Shown here: positions 1 through 5,894 of the stretch, piece after piece | Layout: every line of letters begins with the position of its first letter | Position numbering within the stretch: position 1 is the stretch's first letter | Assembly (NCBI GenBank): GCA_014871665.1 | Contig: WGSL01000075.1 | Coordinates: 1-8,302 of the forward strand | Direction: 5' to 3' | Source: Collinsella sp. | Lineage (GTDB): Bacteria > Actinomycetota > Coriobacteriia > Coriobacteriales > Coriobacteriaceae | Length of the DNA: 8,302 nt | Notes under the pieces: generated by a model | What the model saw: the letters and a program-made list of their open reading frames with translations, nothing else | What the model was told of the DNA's origin: nothing | The model's database searches: none | Made by a program: the position numbers and the translations under genes

Positions 1-1
1 G

Positions 2-199
2 GAGCAAATCGAGAACAAGGTCCCGACAAAGACCAAGCATATCCACGTCGGCGCTGCAGCACGCACCGTCACCGCAGTCACCGCCGCCGAGGATATCAAC
101 CGCCAAGAACTGGTACGTCCGTTCCTACTGGAGCGCGCCAGCACCCAGGCAAGCACCCAGACCGACGCCACGGCCATCAACCTCGGCGCGTATCTATAG
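2..199 (+). CDS. C-terminal fragment of an unrecognised protein
   Basis: An open frame enters from the left edge and runs for 65 codons to a TAG stop; the start lies outside the window. Codon third positions are mostly G or C, as in the neighbouring genes, and a hairpin terminator begins 29 bases after the stop, so I take this as a real gene end. The visible tail has an I-H-V-G stretch, alternating Ala/Thr/Val residues, a charged patch (AAEDINRQELVRPF) and a Ser/Thr/Gln-rich repeat-like piece (ASTQASTQ) before the C-terminus NLGAYL. No family motif is recognisable, and no membrane segment lies in this part. I do not assign a function. The coding call is fairly secure; the identity is unknown. 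Confidence 0.7.
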   Translation, partial: EQIENKVPTKTKHIHVGAAARTVTAVTAAEDINRQELVRPFLLERASTQASTQTDATAINLGAYL

Positions 200-228
200 C
201 ACGTCGGCCAGTATGCCAAAACTCCGCC

Positions 229-270
229 TAAGCAAAAGAGGCCCGACCATTGCCGAACCTCTTTTGCTTA
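229..270. terminator. Bidirectional hairpin terminator between converging genes
   Basis: A perfect 13-bp inverted repeat (TAAGCAAAAGAGG at 229-241, its complement at 258-270) with a 16-base loop sits between the stop of the left-edge gene (199) and the stop of the HAD gene (313). The 3' arm on either strand contains the run CTTTTGCTT, but no separate long T-tract follows. Its position between two converging genes suggests it ends both transcripts. Confidence 0.65.
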
Positions 271-312
271 AATGCAAAGACGGCCAATCGCGCGCTTCAA
301 CACCGCAATTGT

Positions 313-963
313 CTAGTGTACGGCCTTGACCGCCGCCGCCAGATCGAACAACGTGTCGAGCACGGCCTCGCAGCCATCCACCACATCCTGCGGCAGCGGC
401 ACGATATCGGGGACGGCAAAGACATGGCAGCCGGCCGTGATACCCGAGACGCAGCCGTTGCGCGAATCCTCGACCACGGCGCACTCCTCGGGGGCAAAGC
501 CCGCGCGCTCGCAGGCGAGCAGATACATCTCAGGGTCGGGCTTGCCGTGCACGACGTCCTCGCCACAGGTCACCGTCTCAAACTTGTCAAAGAGGCCGAC
601 CATCTTAAGGTTGCGTTCGGCCGTAGCGAGGCGCGACGACGTCGCAAGGCCCACGTGATAGCCCGCAGCCAGCAGCTCGTCTATGCACTCGGCGGCGCCG
701 GCCTTAAGCTCCAGTTCGGTCTTGACCATCTCATCGCGAATCTCCTTGTGGCGGGCATAGACCGCCTCGGTGGTTTCATGGCTGCCGTAATGCTTATCGA
801 GGATGTCCATAACATCGGGCAGCGTGCGACCGATAAACTGATGGATCAGCGCTTCATCAATCGCGACCCCCAGCTCGGCGGCGCCCGCCTTCCATGCCTT
901 AATGCCCAAACGCTCGGTATCGACCAGCGTTCCGTCCATGTCAAAAATAACAGCCTTGATCAT
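313..963 (-). CDS. HAD-superfamily hydrolase, beta-phosphoglucomutase-like phosphatase
   Basis: This 216-residue protein is full length for HAD subfamily I enzymes with a helical C1 cap. These are cytoplasmic Mg-dependent phosphatases or phosphomutases acting through an aspartyl-phosphate. Motif I is DMDGTLVDTE (nucleophile D8, acid/base D10), with the cap at about residues 15-85. Motif II is ATSS (107-110), the motif III lysine is K141 in GKPDPE, and motif IV is VVEDSRNG (163-170) with the metal ligands E165 and D166. All catalytic residues are present. The best family match is the beta-phosphoglucomutase/phosphoglycolate phosphatase-like group; the sequence does not fix the substrate. The ATG at 961-963 is preceded by GGGGGA about 5 bases upstream. 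The gene is divergent from larE and ends at a shared terminator. Confidence 0.9.
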   Translation of the reverse strand: MIKAVIFDMDGTLVDTERLGIKAWKAGAAELGVAIDEALIHQFIGRTLPDVMDILDKHYGSHETTEAVYARHKEIRDEMVKTELELKAGAAECIDELLAAGYHVGLATSSRLATAERNLKMVGLFDKFETVTCGEDVVHGKPDPEMYLLACERAGFAPEECAVVEDSRNGCVSGITAGCHVFAVPDIVPLPQDVVDGCEAVLDTLFDLAAAVKAVH

Positions 964-1023
964 ATCGGTCCCCCATCGGCTCTCGCTATTGCATTACCGC
1001 AACTCTACCGCATTTGGCAACTT

Positions 1024-1040
1024 GTATATAACGTATATAC
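1024..1040. promoter_or_regulatory. Perfect 17-bp palindrome, candidate operator
   Basis: GTATATA-ACG-TATATAC is a perfect 7-bp inverted repeat with a 3-base spacer. It lies in the only AT-rich part of the region between the divergent HAD gene (start 963) and larE (start 1137), 60 bp from the first and 96 bp from the second. The size and symmetry fit a dimeric repressor such as a GntR- or TetR-type protein. No regulator gene is adjacent, so the binding protein is unknown. It overlaps possible -10-like sequences reading toward the HAD gene. Confidence 0.45.
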
Positions 1041-1074
1041 CATATTGCACTTTCGTTACATAGGTAGAAGTATT

Positions 1075-1102
1075 ATGACAAGCAGTCCGGTAGGATTATA
1101 GT
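1075..1102 (+). promoter_or_regulatory. Predicted sigma70-type promoter of larE
   Basis: ATGACA (1075-1080, five of six consensus bases) is followed by a 16-base spacer and TATAGT (1097-1102, five of six). This would start transcription near 1109 and leave a short leader of about 28 bases before the larE ATG. An AAGGA ribosome site at 1125-1129 falls inside that leader, 7 bases before the start codon. The call rests on consensus match and position only. Confidence 0.45.
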
Positions 1103-1136
1103 TTTTGACCGAGTACATATTGGTAAGGATCGATTC

Positions 1137-2015
1137 ATGTTTTCAGACACCACCGCACCTGCAAAGGAGCTTCAGGACAAACTCGCAGAGCTCGAGCAGC
1201 TGCTTTTGGCATACGGACGCGTCGCCATCGGCTTTTCCGGCGGCGTCGACAGCAGCTTTTTGGCCGCGGTCTGCGCCCGCATCATGCCTGCCAGCACGCT
1301 TCTCGTCCACCTCACCACGCCGCTCATCGGCACGCCCGAGCAGGCTTCGTTTGAGCGATCCGTTGACGGGCAAGCCAATGAGGAGCCACATTTTAAGCTC
1401 CCTGTGCTCAATCTTTCGGTCGATCAGTTGCAGCTCCCCCAAGTAGCCTGCAACGACGCCAATCGCTGCTACCACTGCAAGCACGCCGGCTTTACCGCTA
1501 TCGTCAACCACGCCAAGTCGCTCGGCTTTCCCACCGTCATCGATGGCAGCAATGCAAGCGATCGCGGCGACTACCGCCCCGGCATGCGCGCGGCAGAAGA
1601 GCTCGGCGTACGCTCCCCTCTTATGGAGGTCGGCTTTACCAAGGACGAAGAGCGCGAGCTGCTGCGCGCATGGGGCTATCCCGTTTGGAACCTGCCGGCG
1701 GGAGCCTGTCTTGCCACGCGCGTCCCCACGGGCGAGGAGCTTACGCGCGAGAAGGTCGATTTAATCCGCGCCTGCGAGGATTACCTGCACGAACTTGGTC
1801 TGGCGCAGGTTCGCGCGCGCTTGGTCGGCGGCTGCATGCATATCGAGGCCGCGCCCGCAGATGTCGCCAAGATCGCCGCCCTCGGCGGTGCTACCGTCGA
1901 CGGCGGGGGCAAGACCCCGCTGCCCGCCGCCATCGAGTCCGCGCTGCGCGAGCTGGGCTGCGGCCACATCTCCCCCGAGGTCACCCCCTACATCCACGGC
2001 AACATGAACCTTTAG
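1137..2015 (+). CDS. larE: ATP-dependent sulfur transferase LarE
   Basis: A 292-residue cytoplasmic PP-loop ATP pyrophosphatase of the LarE family. LarE adenylates the carboxylates of pyridinium-3,5-biscarboxylic acid mononucleotide and converts them to thiocarboxylates, a step in building the nickel-pincer cofactor of lactate racemase-type enzymes. The PP-loop is SGGVDSS (34-40). Further family features are RCYHCK (110-115), DGSNASDRGDYRPG (136-149) and ACLATRVPTG (190-199). C111, C114 and C191 make a three-cysteine set; from family knowledge, some LarE proteins sacrifice a single cysteine while three-cysteine forms carry a [4Fe-4S] cluster that passes on sulfide. The ATG has AAGGA 7 bases upstream. 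No larA, larB or larC is visible here. Other PP-loop enzymes (QueC, NAD synthetase) fit less well because the DGSNASD and ACLATR blocks are LarE-like. Confidence 0.9.
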   Translation: MFSDTTAPAKELQDKLAELEQLLLAYGRVAIGFSGGVDSSFLAAVCARIMPASTLLVHLTTPLIGTPEQASFERSVDGQANEEPHFKLPVLNLSVDQLQLPQVACNDANRCYHCKHAGFTAIVNHAKSLGFPTVIDGSNASDRGDYRPGMRAAEELGVRSPLMEVGFTKDEERELLRAWGYPVWNLPAGACLATRVPTGEELTREKVDLIRACEDYLHELGLAQVRARLVGGCMHIEAAPADVAKIAALGGATVDGGGKTPLPAAIESALRELGCGHISPEVTPYIHGNMNL

Positions 2016-2043
2016 GTTACGCCGTTTTACAAACGGCGTAACC
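2015..2043 (+). repeat. 13-bp perfect hairpin overlapping the larE stop codon
   Basis: GGTTACGCCGTTT (2015-2027) and its exact complement (2031-2043) flank a 3-base loop. The first base of the stem is the last base of the larE TAG stop. No T-tract follows on either strand, so it is not a classical terminator. It may stabilise the mRNA 3' end or act together with the second hairpin at 2093. Confidence 0.6.
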
Positions 2044-2092
2044 GCTCGGCGCTGCGCAGGCCCCGGGCACGGCAATCTGACGCTCAACTGCA

Positions 2093-2126
2093 CGGGCGCG
2101 ACCAAAAGGTCAGCGCCCGCTTGTTT
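2093..2126 (+). terminator. Rho-independent terminator downstream of larE
   Basis: CGGGCGCGACC (2093-2103) pairs with 2108-2119 to form an 11-bp GC-rich stem with one bulged A (2112) and an AAAA loop. CTTGTTT follows directly. It lies about 78 bases after the larE stop and is the likely transcript end. Confidence 0.6.
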
Positions 2127-2395
2127 CACGTCACCTTACCGCACCCGGAACCCGCTCGCTCCCATATGCTCAACCTGGACTGCGTTAACTGACCCACCAA
2201 AAAGGGACAGGTTCATTTTGGCAGGTATTATCTGGGGAAGCGCCGAATAGCTTCATATACACAGCCGCCGCAGCTCCATATGAGGCAAATGAATCCGTAG
2301 CGTTTGTCCCAAATCTTAAGTATTTGTTCGACAGAACGGCCTCTGCCGGCTCCTGCTAGACTGGTAGATTCCCAACCGTCCATCCAGGAGCCGCA
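2127..2395. other. Intergenic stretch upstream of the nuclease gene
   Basis: No convincing gene is seen on either strand between the larE terminator and the nuclease start. It holds an imperfect palindrome (2192-2226, listed separately) and a moderately AT-rich zone at about 2285-2330. A possible extended -10 element (TGCTAGACT, 2354-2362) lacks a good -35 box. The nuclease ribosome site AGGAG lies at 2386-2390. The promoter of the nuclease gene cannot be placed with confidence. Confidence 0.5.
2192..2226. repeat. Imperfect palindrome, possible dispersed-repeat remnant
   Basis: ACCCACCAAAA (2192-2202) and TTTTGGCAGGT (2216-2226) form an 11-position inverted repeat with two central mismatches around AGGGACAGGTTCA. 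It is unlike the surrounding sequence and lies in a gene-free gap. The look (CCACCAAAAAGGGACAGGT) resembles short palindromic units scattered between genes in some bacteria, but only one copy is in this window, so this is a suspicion. Confidence 0.35.
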
Positions 2396-3379
2396 ATGTC
2401 GCGCAAGTCCGCCTACAAGCAAGCACTTTCCATCGGCACCGCCGTGGTGTTGGGGTTTGCGCTGTTTACGGGATCGCTCGACGGAGCTCCCAAGCTGCTG
2501 TCGCCGCAAAGCGATGAACAGGCGGCAGCTCTGGCCGAGAAGCAAAACGAGAGTCCCAGCCGCACCGACGACGAGGCGGACTTGGTCGCCCGGCTCGAAT
2601 CGGGAACAGCGAGCTCCCCGGACTCTCAAAATAGCCAAGACTCTGGCGATGGCTCTGAATCCGCCGCAACCGACACCGGCGACGCTGCCTCCGCGGATAG
2701 CGCCGCCACTCCCATCGACGAAGTCGAAAACCCTGACCTCAACCGCGCCCGCGGTGTTTATCTCAGCAGCATTCCCGACTACGCCGGCAACCCCTACGTT
2801 GCCCTTCGCGCCGACAGCACGCACCCGTTGGGCATGCCGTCGTTCACGCTCGACGAATACGAACGCGCTGCAGAAGAGGGCTGCTTTAAGAAATTCTCCA
2901 AGCTCGATAGCCTGGGCCGCACCCGCAAGGCACTCGCCTGCGTAGGCCCCGAGTCGCTCGGACAGGGCAAGCGCGGCGACATCTCGCGTATCCACCCCGC
3001 TGGATGGCATCAGCAGCGCTACGACTTTATTCCAGGCCAGAGCCTCTACAACCGCTGTCACCTCATCGCCTGGTCGCTCTGCGGTGAAAACGCCAATCGC
3101 AAGAATCTCCTCACCGGCACGCGCTATCTCAACGAGACGGGCATGCTGCCGTTTGAAGAGCAGGTCCTCGACTACATCCGCGACACGGGCAACCATGTGC
3201 TCTACCGCGTCACGCCCATGTACAACGAAGAGGAACTCGTCTGTCGTGGCGTTCGTCTGGAAGCACAATCGGTCGAGGACCACGGTAAGACCCTGTGCTT
3301 CCACGTGTACTGCTACAACCTGCAGCCGCACGTGCAGATCGACTACGCCACCGGCCGCAACCAGGCATCCGGAGACTAG
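2396..3379 (+). CDS. Secreted or anchored DNA/RNA non-specific endonuclease, DNA-entry type
   Basis: A 327-residue protein with three parts. The N-terminus (MSRKSAYK) leads into a hydrophobic stretch at about residues 11-28 that should be a signal peptide or membrane anchor. Residues 50-107 are a Ser/Asp/Ala-rich, probably disordered linker. The rest is a beta-beta-alpha-metal nuclease domain of the EndA/streptococcal DNase type. In NRCHLIAW (219-226) H222 is the expected general base. In KNLLTGTRYLNETGM (236-250) N246 is the likeliest metal ligand, with N237 also conserved-looking. The usual DRGH motif is NRCH here. The nuclease half has seven cysteines (163, 182, 221, 229, 283, 301, 306), suggesting disulfides outside the cell. 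The family degrades DNA for nutrition, uptake or trap escape; which applies is not shown. AGGAG ends 5 bases before the ATG. Confidence 0.87.
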   Translation: MSRKSAYKQALSIGTAVVLGFALFTGSLDGAPKLLSPQSDEQAAALAEKQNESPSRTDDEADLVARLESGTASSPDSQNSQDSGDGSESAATDTGDAASADSAATPIDEVENPDLNRARGVYLSSIPDYAGNPYVALRADSTHPLGMPSFTLDEYERAAEEGCFKKFSKLDSLGRTRKALACVGPESLGQGKRGDISRIHPAGWHQQRYDFIPGQSLYNRCHLIAWSLCGENANRKNLLTGTRYLNETGMLPFEEQVLDYIRDTGNHVLYRVTPMYNEEELVCRGVRLEAQSVEDHGKTLCFHVYCYNLQPHVQIDYATGRNQASGD

Positions 3380-3409
3380 TGCCGACCGCGCCGTCCGTAA
3401 CCCAAAAAA

Positions 3410-3440
3410 TGATCCGTTTTCCTCCGTCCCAAAGGGATCA
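3410..3440. repeat. Small inverted repeat next to the terminator
   Basis: TGATCC (3410-3415) and GGATCA (3435-3440) are exact inverted copies, and TCCCAAAGGGA (3427-3437) makes a second small symmetry inside the right part. It lies just before the strong terminator, between converging genes. It may be a minor structure at the nuclease mRNA end or a fragment of a dispersed repeat; no function can be assigned. Confidence 0.3.
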
Positions 3441-3443
3441 AAT

Positions 3444-3475
3444 AAGGCCGCCCCGGTTACCCAGGGCGGCCTTTT
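3444..3475. terminator. Bidirectional terminator between nuclease and EF-G-like genes
   Basis: AAGGCCGCCC (3444-3453) and GGGCGGCCTT (3464-3473) form a perfect 10-bp stem with a 10-base loop that can add a GG/CC pair. TTTT (3472-3475) closes the plus-strand copy. On the minus strand the stem is followed by TTATTTG, so it can also end the EF-G-like transcript, whose stop codon is 34 bases away. Confidence 0.85.
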
Positions 3476-3508
3476 CGTCAGCACCTACATTGCAGGCAAA
3501 ATCACACG

Positions 3509-5584
3509 CTACTTGGCGCGACCCTCCTCATAGCGCTCGACCAGCTTGGCCTGAACGTCATAGGGCACCTGCTCGTAGCCGGCGGGCTTCATGGTAAAGT
3601 CACCCGTGCCGCGCGTGATAGAGCGCAGGCGCGTCGAGTAATCCGTCAGCTCGGCGAGAGGTGCCTGCGCGATAACCACGGTGTCTCCGCGCTCATCGGT
3701 CTCCATGCCTGTCACGCGACCGCGCGAGGCCGAGATGTCGCCCATCACGGCGCCGGCGTAGCTCTCGGGAATAGTCACCGTGATTTCCTCGATGGGCTCC
3801 AGCACCACCGGGTCGGCATCGGCACATGCCTTGCGCAGGCCGATGCGAGCCGCCGCGCGGAACGCCATCTCGTTGGAGTCGACGCTGTGATACGAGCCGT
3901 CGTACACAGCCACGCGAATGCCCGTGAGCGGATAGCCGGCAATGATGCCGTCCTTCATGGTCTCCTGGACGCCCTTGTCCACGGCGGGGATCAGCGAGCG
4001 CGGAATGCGGCCGCCCACGACCTCGTCCACAAACTCATAGCCGTCGCTCGTGCCGTCGGGCCCAATGAGCGGCTCCACGCGTAGCCAGCAGTCGCCGTAC
4101 TGACCGGCACCACCGGTCTGCTTCTTGTGGCGGCCTTGGGCGCTTGCCGTGCGGCGGATGGTTTCGCGATACGGAATGCGGATCGGCACGCTTTTGGCCA
4201 CGACCTTGGTGCGATCCTCCAAACGGTTGAGCAGCACCGAAACCTGCGCCTCACCCACGGCGGAGATGATAGTCTGGCCCGTCTCCTCGTCGCGGTCGAT
4301 GCTCATGGTCGGATCGGCCTTGCAGGCTTTCTCGATAAACGTATAGAGCTTCTCCTCGTCGCCGCGGTTCTCGGCCTCGATGGCAATGCGGTACTGCGAG
4401 TTGGGGAACTTGAACGCCGCCGCCTCGACCTTGCCGGTAATCGAGAGCGTATCGCCCGTCTCGGCCGCCAGCTTGGGCGCCACGATGATGTCGCCGGCAT
4501 AGGCGTGGCCGACCTCGGTCATGTCGCGGCCGCACATCACATACAGGTGAGCCAGACGGTCGCTCTTGCGCGTGCGCGCATTGATCAGCTCAAGGCCCGG
4601 CTCAAGCGTACCCGTCAGCACCTTGATAAAGCTGATGCGACCCTGCTGTGGATCGGCCAGGGTCTTAAACACAAAGGCCACCGGGCGGTCATCGTCACTC
4701 GAGATCTTGAGCGAGTCGCCGTCGATGAGCGGCATCTCGCCGTAGTCAGTCGGCGCCGGGAAGTACGTGGCGATGTCGTCCATCAGCGAGTTGACGCCCT
4801 GCTCCTTAATGCAATCGCCCGCAAAGACCGGCACAAAGATGCGCTCGGCGATCGCCTTGGACAACAGGCCCTCAAGCTCCTCCTGCGTCAGCGTCTCCTC
4901 GCCTTCCAGGTACTTCATCATCAGCTCATCGTCGGCCTCGGCCACCAACTCGCACAGATGGTCATGGGCTTCTTCAGCCTGGGCACGATACTCCTCGGGA
5001 ATCTCCGACTCTACGGCTTCGGTGCCGTTGCAATGACGCGCCTTCATGCGCACCAGGTCGATAATGCCGTCAAAGTCCTCGCCCTCGCCCCAGGGGAGGG
5101 TCACGGCGCCTAGGCGCGTGCCAAAGCGCTCCTGCAGCAGGTTCATTGTGGTCGTAAAGCTGGCCTCGGGACGCGACAGGCGGTTTACGAACACCGCGCG
5201 CGCCAGGCGCAGGTCCTCGGCGGCGTACCAAAGCTTAACCGTCGTCGGCTGCGGGCCGGCCTCGGCGTCGACCACAAACAGCGCCGTCTCGCAGACGCTC
5301 ATCGCGGCAAAGGCGTCGCCGATAAAATCGGGGTAGCACGGGGCATCGAGCACGTTGATGCGGGCGCCCTTCCAATCGATCGGCGCGATGGTCGTCGAGA
5401 TGGAGAATGAACGCTTGACCTCTTCGGGGTCATAGTCGAGCGTAGGCTTGGTGCCGTCGTGGCCGCCCAGGCGGGCGGTCTTGCCGGAAAGGTGGAGCAT
5501 GGCTTCGGCGAGTGAAGTCTTGCCCACCCCGCCTTGGCCTACGAGCACCACGTTCCTTACGTTACCGGTCTTGGGAGCACCCAT
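3509..5584 (-). CDS. EF-G-like translation-factor GTPase paralogue with divergent G motifs
   Basis: A 691-residue protein with the whole EF-G domain order: G domain (about 1-280), domain II (290-390), III (395-475), IV (476-597, with HKKQTGGAGQYGD and DGSYHSVDSNEMAFRAAAR) and V (598-691, PIEEITVTIPESYAGAVMGDIS). The P-loop GQGGVGKTS (16-24) marks the EF-G-like (EF-G2) branch, since canonical EF-G has AHIDAGKTT. The other G motifs are altered: G3 reads DAPC (80-83) instead of DTPG, G4 reads NRLS (134-137) instead of NKMD, and G5 reads GDC (256-258) instead of GSA. Family members bind ribosomes, but their cellular role is poorly defined. The start is ATG at 5582-5584, preceded by AAGGAGGT (5589-5596). 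An upstream in-frame TTG at 5695 has no such support. It is a single-gene unit. Confidence 0.9.
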   Translation of the reverse strand: MGAPKTGNVRNVVLVGQGGVGKTSLAEAMLHLSGKTARLGGHDGTKPTLDYDPEEVKRSFSISTTIAPIDWKGARINVLDAPCYPDFIGDAFAAMSVCETALFVVDAEAGPQPTTVKLWYAAEDLRLARAVFVNRLSRPEASFTTTMNLLQERFGTRLGAVTLPWGEGEDFDGIIDLVRMKARHCNGTEAVESEIPEEYRAQAEEAHDHLCELVAEADDELMMKYLEGEETLTQEELEGLLSKAIAERIFVPVFAGDCIKEQGVNSLMDDIATYFPAPTDYGEMPLIDGDSLKISSDDDRPVAFVFKTLADPQQGRISFIKVLTGTLEPGLELINARTRKSDRLAHLYVMCGRDMTEVGHAYAGDIIVAPKLAAETGDTLSITGKVEAAAFKFPNSQYRIAIEAENRGDEEKLYTFIEKACKADPTMSIDRDEETGQTIISAVGEAQVSVLLNRLEDRTKVVAKSVPIRIPYRETIRRTASAQGRHKKQTGGAGQYGDCWLRVEPLIGPDGTSDGYEFVDEVVGGRIPRSLIPAVDKGVQETMKDGIIAGYPLTGIRVAVYDGSYHSVDSNEMAFRAAARIGLRKACADADPVVLEPIEEITVTIPESYAGAVMGDISASRGRVTGMETDERGDTVVIAQAPLAELTDYSTRLRSITRGTGDFTMKPAGYEQVPYDVQAKLVERYEEGRAK

Positions 5585-5588
5585 GATG

Positions 5589-5596
5589 ACCTCCTT
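5589..5596 (-). promoter_or_regulatory. Strong Shine-Dalgarno deciding the EF-G-like start
   Basis: AAGGAGGT on the minus strand lies 4 bases before the ATG at 5582-5584. It supports this start over the longer open frame beginning with TTG at 5693-5695, whose extra 37 residues resemble no EF-G N-terminus. Confidence 0.85.
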
Positions 5597-5820
5597 GCAG
5601 GGCCGCGCGCATTGCGCGACGCCAACGGGGAGAGTTCGCGGTCGATGCCATCCCGGGAGCAGCATGGTCGGCAGCCGAGCCGACTCACCCTCCAAATGTC
5701 CTATGCCACCACCCTACCCTCACGGGCGACCGTCCATGCACACCTTTCGGCACACGTATGAATACAGGCGGCGAGAGGAAGAGACAAGCTTGTGAGGCGA
5801 TTATTGAACCCCGTCGATGC
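5597..5820 (-). promoter_or_regulatory. Leader and predicted promoter of the EF-G-like gene
   Basis: No gene is seen here. A weak promoter match on the minus strand is TTGTCT (5782-5787), a 17-base spacer and TATTCA (5759-5764). It would give a leader of about 170 bases. Inside the leader are GTCGGC/GCCGAC (5667-5684, 6-bp arms, 6-base loop) and a small CGCGC-ATT-GCGCG hairpin shortly upstream of the ribosome site. No known riboswitch is recognised. Confidence 0.3.
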
Positions 5821-5861
5821 AAACAAAAAGCCGCCACAGACCGTAAGACCTGCGGCGGCTT
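5821..5861 (-). terminator. Rho-independent terminator of the ABC transporter operon
   Basis: On the minus strand AAGCCGCC (complement of 5854-5861) and GGCGGCTT (complement of 5828-5835) form an 8-bp stem. It extends by three CAG/CTG pairs after one mismatch, with a loop of about 10 bases. CTTTTTGTTT follows at 5821-5830. It begins about 34 bases after the stop of the ATPase gene. Confidence 0.85.
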
Positions 5862-5894
5862 CGCCTCAATTAATAGTTGAGTAAATACCTGAGC

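Noticed and set aside
250..1101. 283-codon plus-strand open frame opposite the HAD gene
   Set aside because: It is antisense to a clear HAD phosphatase, runs through the terminator and the intergenic palindrome, and shows no protein motif.
2165..2191. Eight-codon open frame (ATG to TGA) in the intergenic gap
   Set aside because: No ribosome site, not followed by a coupled gene and no biased composition, so it is probably chance.
2228..3484. 418-codon open frame on the minus strand across the nuclease gene
   Set aside because: It is the antisense shadow of a high-GC gene. The nuclease frame has a ribosome site, an export signal and catalytic motifs, while the antisense product has no recognisable domain and begins in intergenic sequence.
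4127..5113. 328-codon plus-strand open frame opposite the EF-G-like gene
   Set aside because: His/Leu/Arg-rich product typical of antisense frames in GC-rich genes, with no motif and no ribosome site. The same holds for the plus-strand frames at 5877-6650, 6505-7341 and 7455-8129.
3509..5584. Canonical EF-G (fusA) or a TetM-type tetracycline resistance protein
   Set aside because: The P-loop GQGGVGKTS and the single-gene context, without ribosomal protein or tuf neighbours, fit the EF-G-like branch. Canonical EF-G and TetM have the AHIDAGKTT or AHVDAGKTT form.
5585..5695. N-terminal extension of the EF-G-like protein from a TTG start
   Set aside because: The extra 37 residues match no EF-G N-terminus, and the AAGGAGGT site is placed for the ATG at 5582-5584.
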